From the NCBI RefSeq assembly GCF_019464495.1, contig NZ_CP080492.1, positions 1,736,001-1,800,000 on the forward strand: a stretch of 64,000 nucleotides of DNA, in the 5' to 3' direction. Under the pieces are notes generated by a model. The model was not told where the DNA came from. It ran no database searches and saw only the letters and a list, made by a program, of their open reading frames with translations. The stretch comes from Leucobacter luti (lineage in GTDB: Bacteria; Actinomycetota; Actinomycetes; Actinomycetales; Microbacteriaceae). The position numbers were made by a program, and so were the translations under genes. Below are positions 45,213-54,101 of the stretch, piece after piece (the first letter of the stretch is position 1; the number at the start of each line of letters is the position of its first letter).

Positions 45213-45899
45213 TCACGCCGAGGCAGTGTTCCCGGTAACGGGGCCACTGCGCGGCACCAGCGGAGAGTGTTGCTGCACCCAGCTGAACATCGCAACCGCG
45301 GCAGCAGCCGAGGCATTGATCGAGCGCGTCGATCCATACTGTGTGATCTCGACGACTGCCTGTGATGCCGCGATCGCCTCCGAGGTGAGGCCCGGCCCCT
45401 CCTGACCGAACAGCATCACGCAGCGCTCCGGCCAGTCAAACGTCTCCATCGGCACGCAGCCAGGCACATTGTCGATCGCAATGATCGGGATTCCTTCCGC
45501 AGCCGCCCACTCCACAAGTGCATCGACATCCTCTCGATGCTCGACATGCTGGTAGCGGTCAGTCACCATTGCGCCGCGCTTGTTCCAGCGGCGCCGCCCC
45601 ACGATGTGCACCGTGTCAGCTGCAAATGCGTTCGCGCTCCGCACGATCGATCCAATGTTCATGTCGTGCTGCCAGTTCTCAATAGCGACATGAAACGGGT
45701 GACGATGCTCGTCGAGATCGGCAACGATCGCAGGCATATTCCAGTAGCGGTATCTATCGACGACGTTGCGAGTGTCACCGTGTTCCAGCAGCTCCGGATC
45801 GTAGTGATCCTCTGTCGGCCACTCGTCTCGGCCCCCAGGCCACGGGCCAACGCCCGAAGTGGAGCGTTCAGGATGCGGTCCAGCAGGCGTTTCATTCAC
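45213..45899 (-). CDS. SpoU/TrmH-family RNA methyltransferase
   Basis: 228 residues with the knotted SPOUT motifs: motif 1 HDMNIGSIVRSANAFA, motif 2 MLFGQEGPGL and motif 3 TRSINASAAAAVAMF. It would methylate a ribose 2'-OH in tRNA or rRNA; the exact target cannot be read from sequence. The N-terminal ~50 residues are a variable extension. The 3' end is 14 bp from the convergent permease gene. Confidence 0.9.
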   Translation of the reverse strand: MNETPAGPHPERSTSGVGPWPGGRDEWPTEDHYDPELLEHGDTRNVVDRYRYWNMPAIVADLDEHRHPFHVAIENWQHDMNIGSIVRSANAFAADTVHIVGRRRWNKRGAMVTDRYQHVEHREDVDALVEWAAAEGIPIIAIDNVPGCVPMETFDWPERCVMLFGQEGPGLTSEAIAASQAVVEITQYGSTRSINASAAAAVAMFSWVQQHSPLVPRSGPVTGNTASA

Positions 45900-45910
45900 T
45901 GGACCATTGT

Positions 45911-45965
45911 CGCAGTATTCGCGTCTCGGGGAATGCGCCGTGCTCCCAGAGACGCGAATACTGCG
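45911..45965. terminator. 17-bp hairpin between ADH and SpoU genes
   Basis: CGCAGTATTCGCGTCTC and its exact complement form a perfect 17-bp stem around a 21-base loop, 40 bp after the ADH stop (minus strand). It probably terminates ADH transcription. Confidence 0.7.
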
Positions 45966-46004
45966 CGGCCGAAGCGGAGGAGCCGAGGTCCCAACGAGCC
46001 CGGA

Positions 46005-47045
46005 CTAGGGCACCAATACCGCTCGGCCAGCGACCCGGCCGTGATGGAGATCGTCGAACGCCTGCACCGCGTCAGCAAGGTCGTAGCGCACGACCTCCAC
46101 CGCAATCTTCTCTGCCTCGGCGAGCGCGATAACCTGCCGCATGTCGGCGCGGGTGCCCCCGTACGCGCGCTCAATGCTCACGCCCCAGGGAAGCGGCGTC
46201 GCAGTGCCGGCGGCGTACGGGAAACTGCCTCCACCGAGACCCACGAACCTGATCGCGCCGCCACCGCGCACCACCGCGACCGCGAGCTCGACCGTGGGCT
46301 GCACACCAACGAAGTCGAACACCACGTCAGCCCCCTTCCCGCCGGTTTCCCGGAGGATCCGGTCCGCGGCCCCGCCATCACTCTGCAGCACGAGGTCGGC
46401 GCCGTGTGCTGCGGCAAATGCCAGCTTCTCCGGATCCGTGTCGAGCGCGATCACCCGAGCGCCCGTCGTCGCGGCGAGGATCTGCAACGCCAGATGCCCG
46501 AGCCCGCCCAGCCCAATCGTGACAACCGTTGCGTCGCCAGTCAGGCGATCGCGAACCGTGTTGATCGCGTGCATAGGCGTCAGCGCTGCATCCGCGAGGG
46601 GCGCGGCCGAAACGGGATCGAGCTCGCCAAGCGGATCGAGGTGGCGAGCTTTCACCGCAATATAGTCAGCCATGCCGCCCGGGCTCCCAATCCCCGGGGA
46701 CAGCGGGGCGAGCGCGCCGCGCGGATACACCACTTCGCACTGATTGTCGCGCCCGGCGAGGCACTCGCGGCACTGACCGCACGACAAGATCAACGACACA
46801 ATCGCATGGTCCCCCACGCTCCACCCAGCCACCTCAGATCCGAGCTCGGCAATCGTGCCAGCAACCTCATGGCCGAGGGTGCCGCCAATCAGCGGGTTCT
46901 CGTCTCCCAGCGCGATAATCGCGAGATCCGAGTGGCACACCCCCGCGCCACCGACGCGGAGCAACACCTCGTCGGAGCCAATCTCCGGAACCGGCTTCTC
47001 GAGCACCTCGACGGTGTTGTGCTTGACGTAGGTCACGGCGCGCAT
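46005..47045 (-). CDS. Zinc-dependent alcohol dehydrogenase
   Basis: 346 residues of the medium-chain dehydrogenase family. The catalytic zinc ligands are in GVCHSDL and GHEVAG. The four structural-zinc cysteines are CGQCRECLAGRDNQC. The NAD site is TIGLGGLGHLALQ, with Asp at the end of beta-2 (ALDTD) favouring NAD over NADP. The ATG at 47045 is followed by MRAVTYVKHNTVEV. The substrate is unknown; aromatic or short alcohols are typical. Confidence 0.92.
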   Translation of the reverse strand: MRAVTYVKHNTVEVLEKPVPEIGSDEVLLRVGGAGVCHSDLAIIALGDENPLIGGTLGHEVAGTIAELGSEVAGWSVGDHAIVSLILSCGQCRECLAGRDNQCEVVYPRGALAPLSPGIGSPGGMADYIAVKARHLDPLGELDPVSAAPLADAALTPMHAINTVRDRLTGDATVVTIGLGGLGHLALQILAATTGARVIALDTDPEKLAFAAAHGADLVLQSDGGAADRILRETGGKGADVVFDFVGVQPTVELAVAVVRGGGAIRFVGLGGGSFPYAAGTATPLPWGVSIERAYGGTRADMRQVIALAEAEKIAVEVVRYDLADAVQAFDDLHHGRVAGRAVLVP

Positions 47046-47147
47046 GTGCTTCTCCTGCTCTGGCCCCGCGGGGCCGTCACGAATCAGACGGGGAAGTCCC
47101 CCAAATCAGCGTACGCCTGAGAACGCGGAAAACTCTAGACTGGGTCC

Positions 47148-49304
47148 ATGACCGACGACGCCGTCTCCGCAGCGCCCGCACGCCAGCAGCCGCGGTACCT
47201 CACCGTGCTGCGCCGGTTTCCCCTCACCATCACGTTCGTCCTCGCGCTTCTCGCGGTGGGCGCCGCAAGCGGCACTCTGTTCTCCGCCGCAGCCGACAAG
47301 CCCTGGTATGACCGCGTCGCTACGGGGCTTCCGGCATTTGCAGACGGACGCTGGTGGACCATCGCGACGTCCCCATTTTTTGTCGATCACCCAGTGGTCT
47401 ATCTCACGCTCCTCCCACTCGTGGTCGGCGGGATCGGCTGGGCCGAATGGCGCTTTGGCTGGCTCCGCACTGCGGCGATCGTCGTCTCTGGCCACATCGT
47501 TGGCGTGCTCGGCGCCGCAGGGATCCTGCTGCTCGTGTCACAATCGGGCTGGCACTGGGCGGTCGACCTCACGCGGGCATACGATGTTGGCCCATCCTGC
47601 GGCGCACTTGCGGCCCTCGTATTCGCAATCGCAACGCTGCCAGCCCCCTGGCGGTTGCGTGCCAGAATCGCCGTCGTCCTCTGGACCGGGATCTCAGTGC
47701 TCTATCTCGGGCAATTGCACGATCTCGAACACGCGGTCGCGATGGTTGCAGCACTTGTCGCGAGCGGCTGGTTGCCAGCGTTCCGGCACCCTGCCGGCCG
47801 CCCGAGCGAGCGAGAGTGGCGCCTGATCGCTTTCTCTGGCCTGATCGCGATCGGTGTGATCCAGGTGCTGGATCTGATCGTGCCGTACAACGGTCCACTC
47901 GGGCACAATGACCCGGTCTCCTCGCTCGTTGATGTGGGAATCGATGTGCTGGTGATCGCGCTGATCGCCAATGGGATCAGGCAGGGCGTCCGTGTCGCGT
48001 GGATCTTCGCCCTCGCGCTCGGCGTATTCAATCTCCTCGCAGCGGCTTTCGCCTTCGCGGTCGTGCCCCTCATGGTCGACCTCAAACTGATCGCCTCCCC
48101 GAGTGAAATACTGGGCACGATCATCGCGCCTGCCGCGCTCTGGGCGGCGTTACTCGTGATTCTCATCGCGGGCCGCGGTGCTTTCCGCGTCACACTGCGG
48201 CGCTCACGCCGGACCCTCGCGACCGAACATCTCACCACGGAAGAGGCAACGTCGCGGTTGCTGCACTGGGGAGGCGGAACGATCTCGTGGATGACCACCT
48301 GGCGGGGCAATCGACACGTTGCGGCCGGCGCAGGGTCCGAAGCACAGTCCGGGTCTTCCACGCCCACCGGATCCATCACATTCCAGCGCCACGCAGGAGT
48401 CGCCATCATGCTCGGCGATCCGATCGTCGGGCCCGGTCAGCACGGTGCAGCGCTTGCAGAATTCGAACGCGGAGCGCAGCGGGCGGGGCTGATCCCCTGC
48501 GCGTTCTCCGCGAGCGAGGTCAGCGCACAGGCCATGCCGGCGGGCTGGCGCTCTGTCGTGGTCGCCGAGGACACCATCGTCGACCTCCCCGGCCTCGCCT
48601 TTACCGGGAAAGCCTGGGGTGCCGTGCGCACTGCGATCAATCGAGCCAGTCGCGAGGGGATTGAGTTCCGGATGGTGCGGCTCGCCGACGAGCCGTGGAG
48701 CACACTCGCGCAGGTGCGCGCGATCTCGGAACAGTGGACCGGCGACAAGGGACTCCCTGAGATGCGGTTCACGCTGGGGACTGTGGAGGAAGCACTCGAT
48801 CCTGCGGTCCGCGTCGGGATCGCAGTCGATGCGGACGGAAGCCTCCACGGAATCACTTCCTGGCTCCCGGTACACGGCCCGGCCGATCCCGAAAGCGGAG
48901 AACCCCGAGTGATCGGGTGGACGCTCGACCTCATGCGCCGCCGAGACGGTGGGTTCGGGCCCGTGATGGAGTTTCTCATTGCTTCGGCAGCGCAGCACTT
49001 CTCCGAATCAGGGTATGAGTTCTTGTCACTCTCTGGCGCACCGCTCGTGCGCCCGGAGGAAGTTGCCGCCGGGCCCGTTGACCAGGTACTTGAGCAGTTG
49101 GGCGGGCTCATCGAACCGCTGTACGGCTTCAAGTCGCTCCACCGCTTCAAACAGAAATTCAACCCGCGCTCTGCCGCGCTGTATCTTCTATTCCGTGACG
49201 AGGGCGATTTGCCCCGCATCGGAATCGCGCTCACTCGGGCGTATCTGCCTGACGCGTCATTGCGGGATCTGGTCGCCTCCGCCACTGCCGAGGCCCGCGA
49301 GTGA
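47148..49304 (+). CDS. Rhomboid-like membrane domain fused to DUF2156 (MprF-type) domain
   Basis: 718 residues. Residues ~25-210 form a rhomboid-like membrane domain with GPSCGALAALV (Ser at the GxSG site) and a later His in HDLEHAVAMVAAL. Four more helices follow (~225-345). Residues ~370-700 are a DUF2156/GNAT-like domain (GDPIVGPGQHGAALAEFERG, AWGAVRTAINRASREG, GFKSLHRFKQKFNPR) as in the catalytic part of MprF/LysX lysyl-phosphatidylglycerol synthases. It probably aminoacylates lipid, using aminoacyl-tRNA, for antimicrobial peptide resistance. Whether the rhomboid part cleaves anything is unknown. It overlaps the next gene by 4 bp (GTGA). Confidence 0.85.
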   Translation: MTDDAVSAAPARQQPRYLTVLRRFPLTITFVLALLAVGAASGTLFSAAADKPWYDRVATGLPAFADGRWWTIATSPFFVDHPVVYLTLLPLVVGGIGWAEWRFGWLRTAAIVVSGHIVGVLGAAGILLLVSQSGWHWAVDLTRAYDVGPSCGALAALVFAIATLPAPWRLRARIAVVLWTGISVLYLGQLHDLEHAVAMVAALVASGWLPAFRHPAGRPSEREWRLIAFSGLIAIGVIQVLDLIVPYNGPLGHNDPVSSLVDVGIDVLVIALIANGIRQGVRVAWIFALALGVFNLLAAAFAFAVVPLMVDLKLIASPSEILGTIIAPAALWAALLVILIAGRGAFRVTLRRSRRTLATEHLTTEEATSRLLHWGGGTISWMTTWRGNRHVAAGAGSEAQSGSSTPTGSITFQRHAGVAIMLGDPIVGPGQHGAALAEFERGAQRAGLIPCAFSASEVSAQAMPAGWRSVVVAEDTIVDLPGLAFTGKAWGAVRTAINRASREGIEFRMVRLADEPWSTLAQVRAISEQWTGDKGLPEMRFTLGTVEEALDPAVRVGIAVDADGSLHGITSWLPVHGPADPESGEPRVIGWTLDLMRRRDGGFGPVMEFLIASAAQHFSESGYEFLSLSGAPLVRPEEVAAGPVDQVLEQLGGLIEPLYGFKSLHRFKQKFNPRSAALYLLFRDEGDLPRIGIALTRAYLPDASLRDLVASATAEARE

Positions 49305-50092
49305 GCGCGCCCAGCAACCCGGCGCAGCCGCCTCATGAGCCCGCTCCGGCGCCCGCGGAACCCTGGACACGGCGGCGCCTGAGGCGCGCCCCGAAGCCGC
49401 GCACCTCGCTGCTCACGTTCGGTGCGATTCTCAGCGTCAGCAGCGAAATCATCGGGCTCATCATGCAGGTGCTGTTGATCTGGGTGGGCTGGTATCTCCT
49501 GTGGGGCACGGATGAAGACTTCGCGCTCGTCGAGATGCTGACCTGGTGCGGAATCGCAACGCTGTATTTGGTGCCGACAATCCTCACTCTCAACATTCTC
49601 GTGCGCATCGATCAGCCCGATCCGGTGGTCACCCGGGTGCTCGTGGGCCATCCGCTCACGCGCGCACTTGCCACAGTGCTCACCTTCGGGTCGAGTCTTG
49701 TCGGCCTGAGCGTCGCAATCGACCTCATCACAAGCATCGGGAAAGATTTGCATGATCCAGCAGGTGAATTTACTGCGGTCTGGGCAATGCTGCTGGCCTG
49801 GGCAATGTTCAACTGGGGCTACGCCCGGATCTACTTCTCCCGGTACCACCGAGCGAAGCAGCCTCCGATCCAGTTCCCTGGCACCGACGATCCACGGCTC
49901 GTCGACTTCGTGTATCTCGCCTTCACCAACTCAACAACGTTCGCGGTGTCCGACGTGAAAATCGTTGACAGCCGCATGCGCTGGACGATCGTGTGGCACA
50001 CGACGATCGCGTTCTTCTTCAACGCGCTGATCATCGTGCTCACGATGAACGTGATTGCGAACGGCAGGCTCTTCGCCGACCTCTTCGACTAG
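49301..50092 (+). CDS. DUF1345 membrane protein
   Basis: 263 residues. A proline-rich basic N-terminus is followed by about five helices and the DUF1345 signature FVYLAFTNSTTFAVSDVKIVD. The function of the family is not established. Its GTG start overlaps the preceding gene, suggesting a joint envelope role. Confidence 0.85.
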   Translation: MSAPSNPAQPPHEPAPAPAEPWTRRRLRRAPKPRTSLLTFGAILSVSSEIIGLIMQVLLIWVGWYLLWGTDEDFALVEMLTWCGIATLYLVPTILTLNILVRIDQPDPVVTRVLVGHPLTRALATVLTFGSSLVGLSVAIDLITSIGKDLHDPAGEFTAVWAMLLAWAMFNWGYARIYFSRYHRAKQPPIQFPGTDDPRLVDFVYLAFTNSTTFAVSDVKIVDSRMRWTIVWHTTIAFFFNALIIVLTMNVIANGRLFADLFD

Positions 50093-50164
50093 CGCTGTTG
50101 CGCCGGTGGCGTAATACGAGGGCACACAGCTAGCTTCCGCTCACGCGAGGGGAGTAGCATAGTG

Positions 50165-50303
50165 CCGTGTTCCGGGGTCGGTGAGAATCCGAACCGGCGG
50201 TGATAGTCCGCGAACCTCGCTTCCGCGAGGTGGATCCGGTGAAATTCCGGAACCGACGGTGATGCGCGAAAATACTCGCGCTAGTCCGGATGAGAGGAAC
50301 GCG
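50165..50303 (+). promoter_or_regulatory. FMN riboswitch (RFN element)
   Basis: The conserved RFN blocks are present in order: GGTCGGTGAGAATCC, GAACCGGCGGTGATAGTCCG, CGAACC-hairpin, GTGAAATTCCGGAACCGACGG (as two adjoining blocks) and AGTCCGGATGAGAGGAACG. The closing stem pairs GTTCC (50169-50173) with GGAAC (50296-50300). It lies 59 bp before ribD and controls the riboflavin operon in response to FMN. Confidence 0.96.
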
Positions 50304-50361
50304 CAGTCGTGGTGACCCCACGACCCCGCGCGCACCCGGTTCGCAGAACAGGGCGGACGGG

Positions 50362-51483
50362 ATGCTTGAGCAGGTGCTCATCGAAGCGGCAATGCGCCGC
50401 GCGCTGGAGCTCGCGAGTCGCGGCCCGGCACAGGATGAGAATCCGCGCGTCGGTTGCGTATTGCTCGATCCAGAAGGCCGGATCATCTCAGAGGGCTGGC
50501 ACCGCGGCGCAGGAACACCGCACGCCGAGATCGATGCGCTGAGCAGAGTGCCTGCCGAGTGGCACGCTCGACTCAGCGAAGTTACCGCAGTCGTCACACT
50601 TGAACCGTGCAACCACACCGGTCGCACCGGCCCCTGTGCGGTCGCGCTTTCCGATGCGGGAATCGGTGCCGTCGCATACGCGCTCGGCGATCCGGGGCAG
50701 TCGTCTTCCGGTGGGGCCGAAACACTGCGCGCGGCGGGTGTCGACGTCTCGAGCGGTGTGCTGGCCCGCGAAGCGCGCGCGCTGCTCGCCGGCTGGCTCG
50801 AACGACGACGCGAAGCTTCTCCTGACGCTCAGACCGACCGCAGTTCCAGCACCTCTGCCACTGGGCGGCCGTTCGTGACAGTGAAGTGGGCCCAGACGCT
50901 TGACGGGCGCGCGGCAGCGGCTGACGGCACGAGCCAGTGGATCACCGGCGCCGATGCCCGAGGCGACGTGCATCGTCGCCGCGCTGAAGCCGACGCGATC
51001 CTGGTCGGAACCGGTACGCTGCTCGCCGACGACCCCGCGCTCACCGCTCGCGCCGAGACCGGCGGCCTGCTCGTGCCTGCCGCCGAGCAGCCAGTACCCA
51101 TCGTTGTTGGACACCGCGCGATTCCAGCCACGGCCCGGATCAGGCAGCACCCCGCGCTGACGGCCCACGGCCTCACAGTGCCACTGCAGATCCCGGGTGA
51201 TGATCTCGCTGCGGAGCTGACCCAATTGCACGAGCGCGGAATCCGCCACATTTTTGTCGAGGGCGGGCCCACCGTTTCCAGCGCGCTCATTGCAGCAGGT
51301 CTCGTCGACGAGGTGCTCGTCTACATCGCGCCTGCCCTGCTCGGAGGACCGATGCTCGCACTCGGTGATCTCGGGATTCCCAGCATTTCCGGCATCTCAC
51401 GACTGCGCGTCACTCATATCGCCCAACTGGGCGTCGACCTACTGATCAAGGCCGCTCTCGTTTCGGCCGAGGAAGGAAACTGA
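50362..51483 (+). CDS. ribD: Bifunctional riboflavin deaminase/reductase
   Basis: 373 residues. The N-terminal deaminase has the zinc site HAEIDAL and LEPCNHTGRTGPC. The C-terminal reductase begins RPFVTVKWAQTLDGRAAA and has the NADPH part VEGGPTVSSALIAAGLVDE. It converts the pyrimidine product of GTP cyclohydrolase II in two steps. The ATG at 50362 is the first good start, as nothing upstream in frame is homologous. Its stop overlaps the ribE ATG by one base. Confidence 0.97.
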   Translation: MLEQVLIEAAMRRALELASRGPAQDENPRVGCVLLDPEGRIISEGWHRGAGTPHAEIDALSRVPAEWHARLSEVTAVVTLEPCNHTGRTGPCAVALSDAGIGAVAYALGDPGQSSSGGAETLRAAGVDVSSGVLAREARALLAGWLERRREASPDAQTDRSSSTSATGRPFVTVKWAQTLDGRAAAADGTSQWITGADARGDVHRRRAEADAILVGTGTLLADDPALTARAETGGLLVPAAEQPVPIVVGHRAIPATARIRQHPALTAHGLTVPLQIPGDDLAAELTQLHERGIRHIFVEGGPTVSSALIAAGLVDEVLVYIAPALLGGPMLALGDLGIPSISGISRLRVTHIAQLGVDLLIKAALVSAEEGN

Positions 51484-52148
51484 TGTTCACGGGACTCATC
51501 GAGGAGATCGGGGAGATCATCGCGATTGAACCTGTCGCCGATTCGCTCCGGCTCACGATCGCCGGGCCGCTCGTCACGAGTGACGCAACACACGGCGCCT
51601 CAATCGCCGTATCCGGAGTGTGCCTCACTGTGATCGATCAAGGCACGACTCCAGACGGGCGGGGTACCTTCACCGCCGACGTCATGGCGCAATCGATCCG
51701 GATGTCGGCCATCGGAGATCTCACGACCGGCAGCACCGTGAACCTCGAACGCGCCGTGCGCGTCGATACCAGACTTGGCGGCCACATTGTGCAGGGTCAC
51801 GTCGATGGCACCGCGACGCTGCTCTCGACCACGCCTGCCGAGGCGTGGCGCGTACTGCGATTCACCCTCTCCTCCGAGTTGGCACCGCTCCTCGTCGACA
51901 AGGGGTCGGTGACGCTCTCCGGCGTCTCGCTCACCGTCTCGGCGATTTCGGCACCCGAAGAACCAAACGCGTGGTTCGAGGTGTCTCTCATTCCCGAAAC
52001 CCTCACCGCGACCATCCTCGGCGGTCTCACCCCCGGCGATCGAGTCAACGTCGAGACCGACATTCTTGCCCGTCACGTCGCCCGCATGCTGCGCCTCGGC
52101 GTCGGCCCGGCTTCCCCCACCACGATCACCGAAGGACACCACGCATGA
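51483..52148 (+). CDS. ribE: Riboflavin synthase alpha subunit
   Basis: 221 residues with the twofold internal repeat of riboflavin synthase. The N-terminal MFTGLIEEIGEI is invariant. The first domain has ASIAVSGVCLTV and GGHIVQGHVDG; the second has SVTLSGVSLTV and GDRVNVETDILARHV. It dismutates two lumazines to riboflavin. It overlaps both neighbours (ATGA with ribBA). Confidence 0.97.
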   Translation: MFTGLIEEIGEIIAIEPVADSLRLTIAGPLVTSDATHGASIAVSGVCLTVIDQGTTPDGRGTFTADVMAQSIRMSAIGDLTTGSTVNLERAVRVDTRLGGHIVQGHVDGTATLLSTTPAEAWRVLRFTLSSELAPLLVDKGSVTLSGVSLTVSAISAPEEPNAWFEVSLIPETLTATILGGLTPGDRVNVETDILARHVARMLRLGVGPASPTTITEGHHA

Positions 52149-53428
52149 GCACCGAATCAACAGCAGCCCCCAGCACTCCTGGGATCGCGAGCATCGAAGA
52201 CGCCATCGCCGCGATCAAGGCTGGTCTTCCAGTCATCGTGGCCGACAATGAGGATCGTGAGAACGAGGGCGACGTCATCATTTCGGCCGAACTCGCGAGC
52301 CAGGAATGGATCGCGTGGACTGTGCGCTGGTCCTCCGGACTGCTCTGCGCGCCCATGACCAACGAGGTCGCGAACCAGCTGGATCTTCCGATGATGGTGG
52401 AGCGCAATGAAGATGTCCGCAGCACCGCGTACACCGTGACAGTGGATGCCACGAAGGGCATCACCACGGGGATCAGCGCGAGCGACCGCACGACGACGCT
52501 CCATGCCCTCGCACACCCTGACGGGGTTCCCGGGGACGTGCGCCGCCCCGGTCACATCCTTCCCTTGCGCGCCGTCGACGGTGGCGTGCGTGCTCGTGAT
52601 GGGCACACCGAAGCCGCGGTCGAGCTCATGCGCTTGGCGGGGCTTCGCCCCGTTGCTGCGATCGCCGAGATCGTCGCCGAGGACGGCGAGATGATGCGGC
52701 TGCCCGGTCTCATCGAACTGGGTGCGCGCGAGGGCGTGCTGGTCACCACGATCGAGCGCCTGGTTGCATACCTCAACGAGCATGACCCTGAGGGCGCCCC
52801 GGAGTGCGAGGCGGTCAATCGCCGCGTGAGCCTGCGCGCCAACACCCTCCTCCCCACTGAGCACGGCGATTTCCGCGCACTCGCCTATCGCGACCGCAGG
52901 ATGGGGATTGACCACATCGCGCTGATCGCCCCCACCCCCGACGGGGCGCTCCCGACAGGCGAGGCGCTTGTTCGCGTGCACTCTGAGTGCATCACCGGCG
53001 AAGCGTTTGGCTCGCTCAAGTGCGAGTGCGGGCCGCAACTCGACGCGGCGCTCGACCTCATCCACGAGCGGGGTGGCATCGTCGTATACCTGCGCGGGCA
53101 TGAAGGACGTGGAATCGGGCTCGCGAACAAACTCCGCGCCTACCAGTTGCAGGAGCAGGGGCTCGACACACTCGATGCCAACCTCCAGCTCGGTCTGCCA
53201 GCGGACAGCCGCGACTACACCGCCGCTGCCGAGATCCTCGCCGACCTCGGCGTCGATAGCGTGCGCCTGCTCACCAATAACCCCGACAAGGTCTCCCAGC
53301 TTGAGGACCACGGGATCCGTGTCGTCGAGCGCGTGCCATTGCTCGTGGGCGTCACCGAACAGAACATCGGGTACCTGAACGCAAAGCGCGATCGCATGGG
53401 GCACCAGCTGCCCAATTCGGTCGCCTGA
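52145..53428 (+). CDS. ribBA: Bifunctional DHBP synthase/GTP cyclohydrolase II
   Basis: 427 residues. The DHBP synthase half has DNEDRENEGDVIISAE and ASDRTTTLHALAHPDG. The cyclohydrolase half has the zinc cysteines in SECITGEAFGSLKCECGPQL and the RGHEGRGIGL motif. It provides both precursors of the lumazine. The ATG at 52145 overlaps the ribE stop. Confidence 0.97.
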   Translation: MSTESTAAPSTPGIASIEDAIAAIKAGLPVIVADNEDRENEGDVIISAELASQEWIAWTVRWSSGLLCAPMTNEVANQLDLPMMVERNEDVRSTAYTVTVDATKGITTGISASDRTTTLHALAHPDGVPGDVRRPGHILPLRAVDGGVRARDGHTEAAVELMRLAGLRPVAAIAEIVAEDGEMMRLPGLIELGAREGVLVTTIERLVAYLNEHDPEGAPECEAVNRRVSLRANTLLPTEHGDFRALAYRDRRMGIDHIALIAPTPDGALPTGEALVRVHSECITGEAFGSLKCECGPQLDAALDLIHERGGIVVYLRGHEGRGIGLANKLRAYQLQEQGLDTLDANLQLGLPADSRDYTAAAEILADLGVDSVRLLTNNPDKVSQLEDHGIRVVERVPLLVGVTEQNIGYLNAKRDRMGHQLPNSVA

Positions 53429-53479
53429 TCCCCGAGTTCAGACACCCACCGATCCAATACCGAATCTGAAGGAGTCCTC

Positions 53480-54007
53480 ATGAGTGGAGCGGGAGCCCCC
53501 AACCTCGCCGTCGATGCGACCGGTCTGCGCGTCGCCATCATTGCTGGAAGCTGGCACGAGGAGATCATGTCCTCACTGGTGAGCGGCGCGCAAGAGACGC
53601 TCGCCTCCTCCGGCGCCGAGCACGCGCTCTTCCGAGTAGCGGGGGCGTTCGAACTGCCGCTGGCCGCCCAGATCGCACTCACCCCGGTGAGTGCTGGCGG
53701 CGGCGGTTTCGACGCTGCCGTCTGCCTGGGCATCATCATCCGCGGTGGGACACCACACTTCGACTACGTCTGCAACGCCGTCACCGACGGGCTCACCCGG
53801 GTGCAGCTCGACTCAGGCCTCCCGGTCGGTTTCGGGGTGCTCACCACCGACACTGAGCAGCAGGCACTGGATCGTTCCGGCCGCCCCGGCGCGCCAGAGT
53901 CGAAGGGTCACGAGGCGGCAGAAGCCGCCCTGCATCTCGCCGTCACGGCGCGCAGTATTCGCGAAGCAGGGCCGACACTGCGGCTCGTCCCCGGCACTGA
54001 ACGGTAA
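53480..54007 (+). CDS. ribH: Lumazine synthase
   Basis: 175 residues. The conserved RVAGAFELPLAAQIA, GIIIRGGTPHFDYVCNAVTDG and PVGFGVLTTDTEQQALDR are present. It is the last step before riboflavin synthase and completes the ribD-ribE-ribBA-ribH order. GAAGGAG precedes the ATG at 53480. Confidence 0.97.
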   Translation: MSGAGAPNLAVDATGLRVAIIAGSWHEEIMSSLVSGAQETLASSGAEHALFRVAGAFELPLAAQIALTPVSAGGGGFDAAVCLGIIIRGGTPHFDYVCNAVTDGLTRVQLDSGLPVGFGVLTTDTEQQALDRSGRPGAPESKGHEAAEAALHLAVTARSIREAGPTLRLVPGTER

Positions 54008-54101
54008 CTCGCACGACGCACTGAGCACCGCTTGTCGCGCACGACGCGGAGACGCCGCTGACAGCAGCCCCCTGTCAGCGGCGCTCGGTAGAGTTGGCAC
54101 C

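Noticed and set aside
45537..47120. 527-codon plus-strand frame opposite SpoU and ADH
   Set aside because: Both minus-strand genes have diagnostic motifs and this frame has none.
52157..53404. 415-codon minus-strand frame across ribBA
   Set aside because: Antisense shadow; ribBA motifs and operon overlaps are unambiguous.
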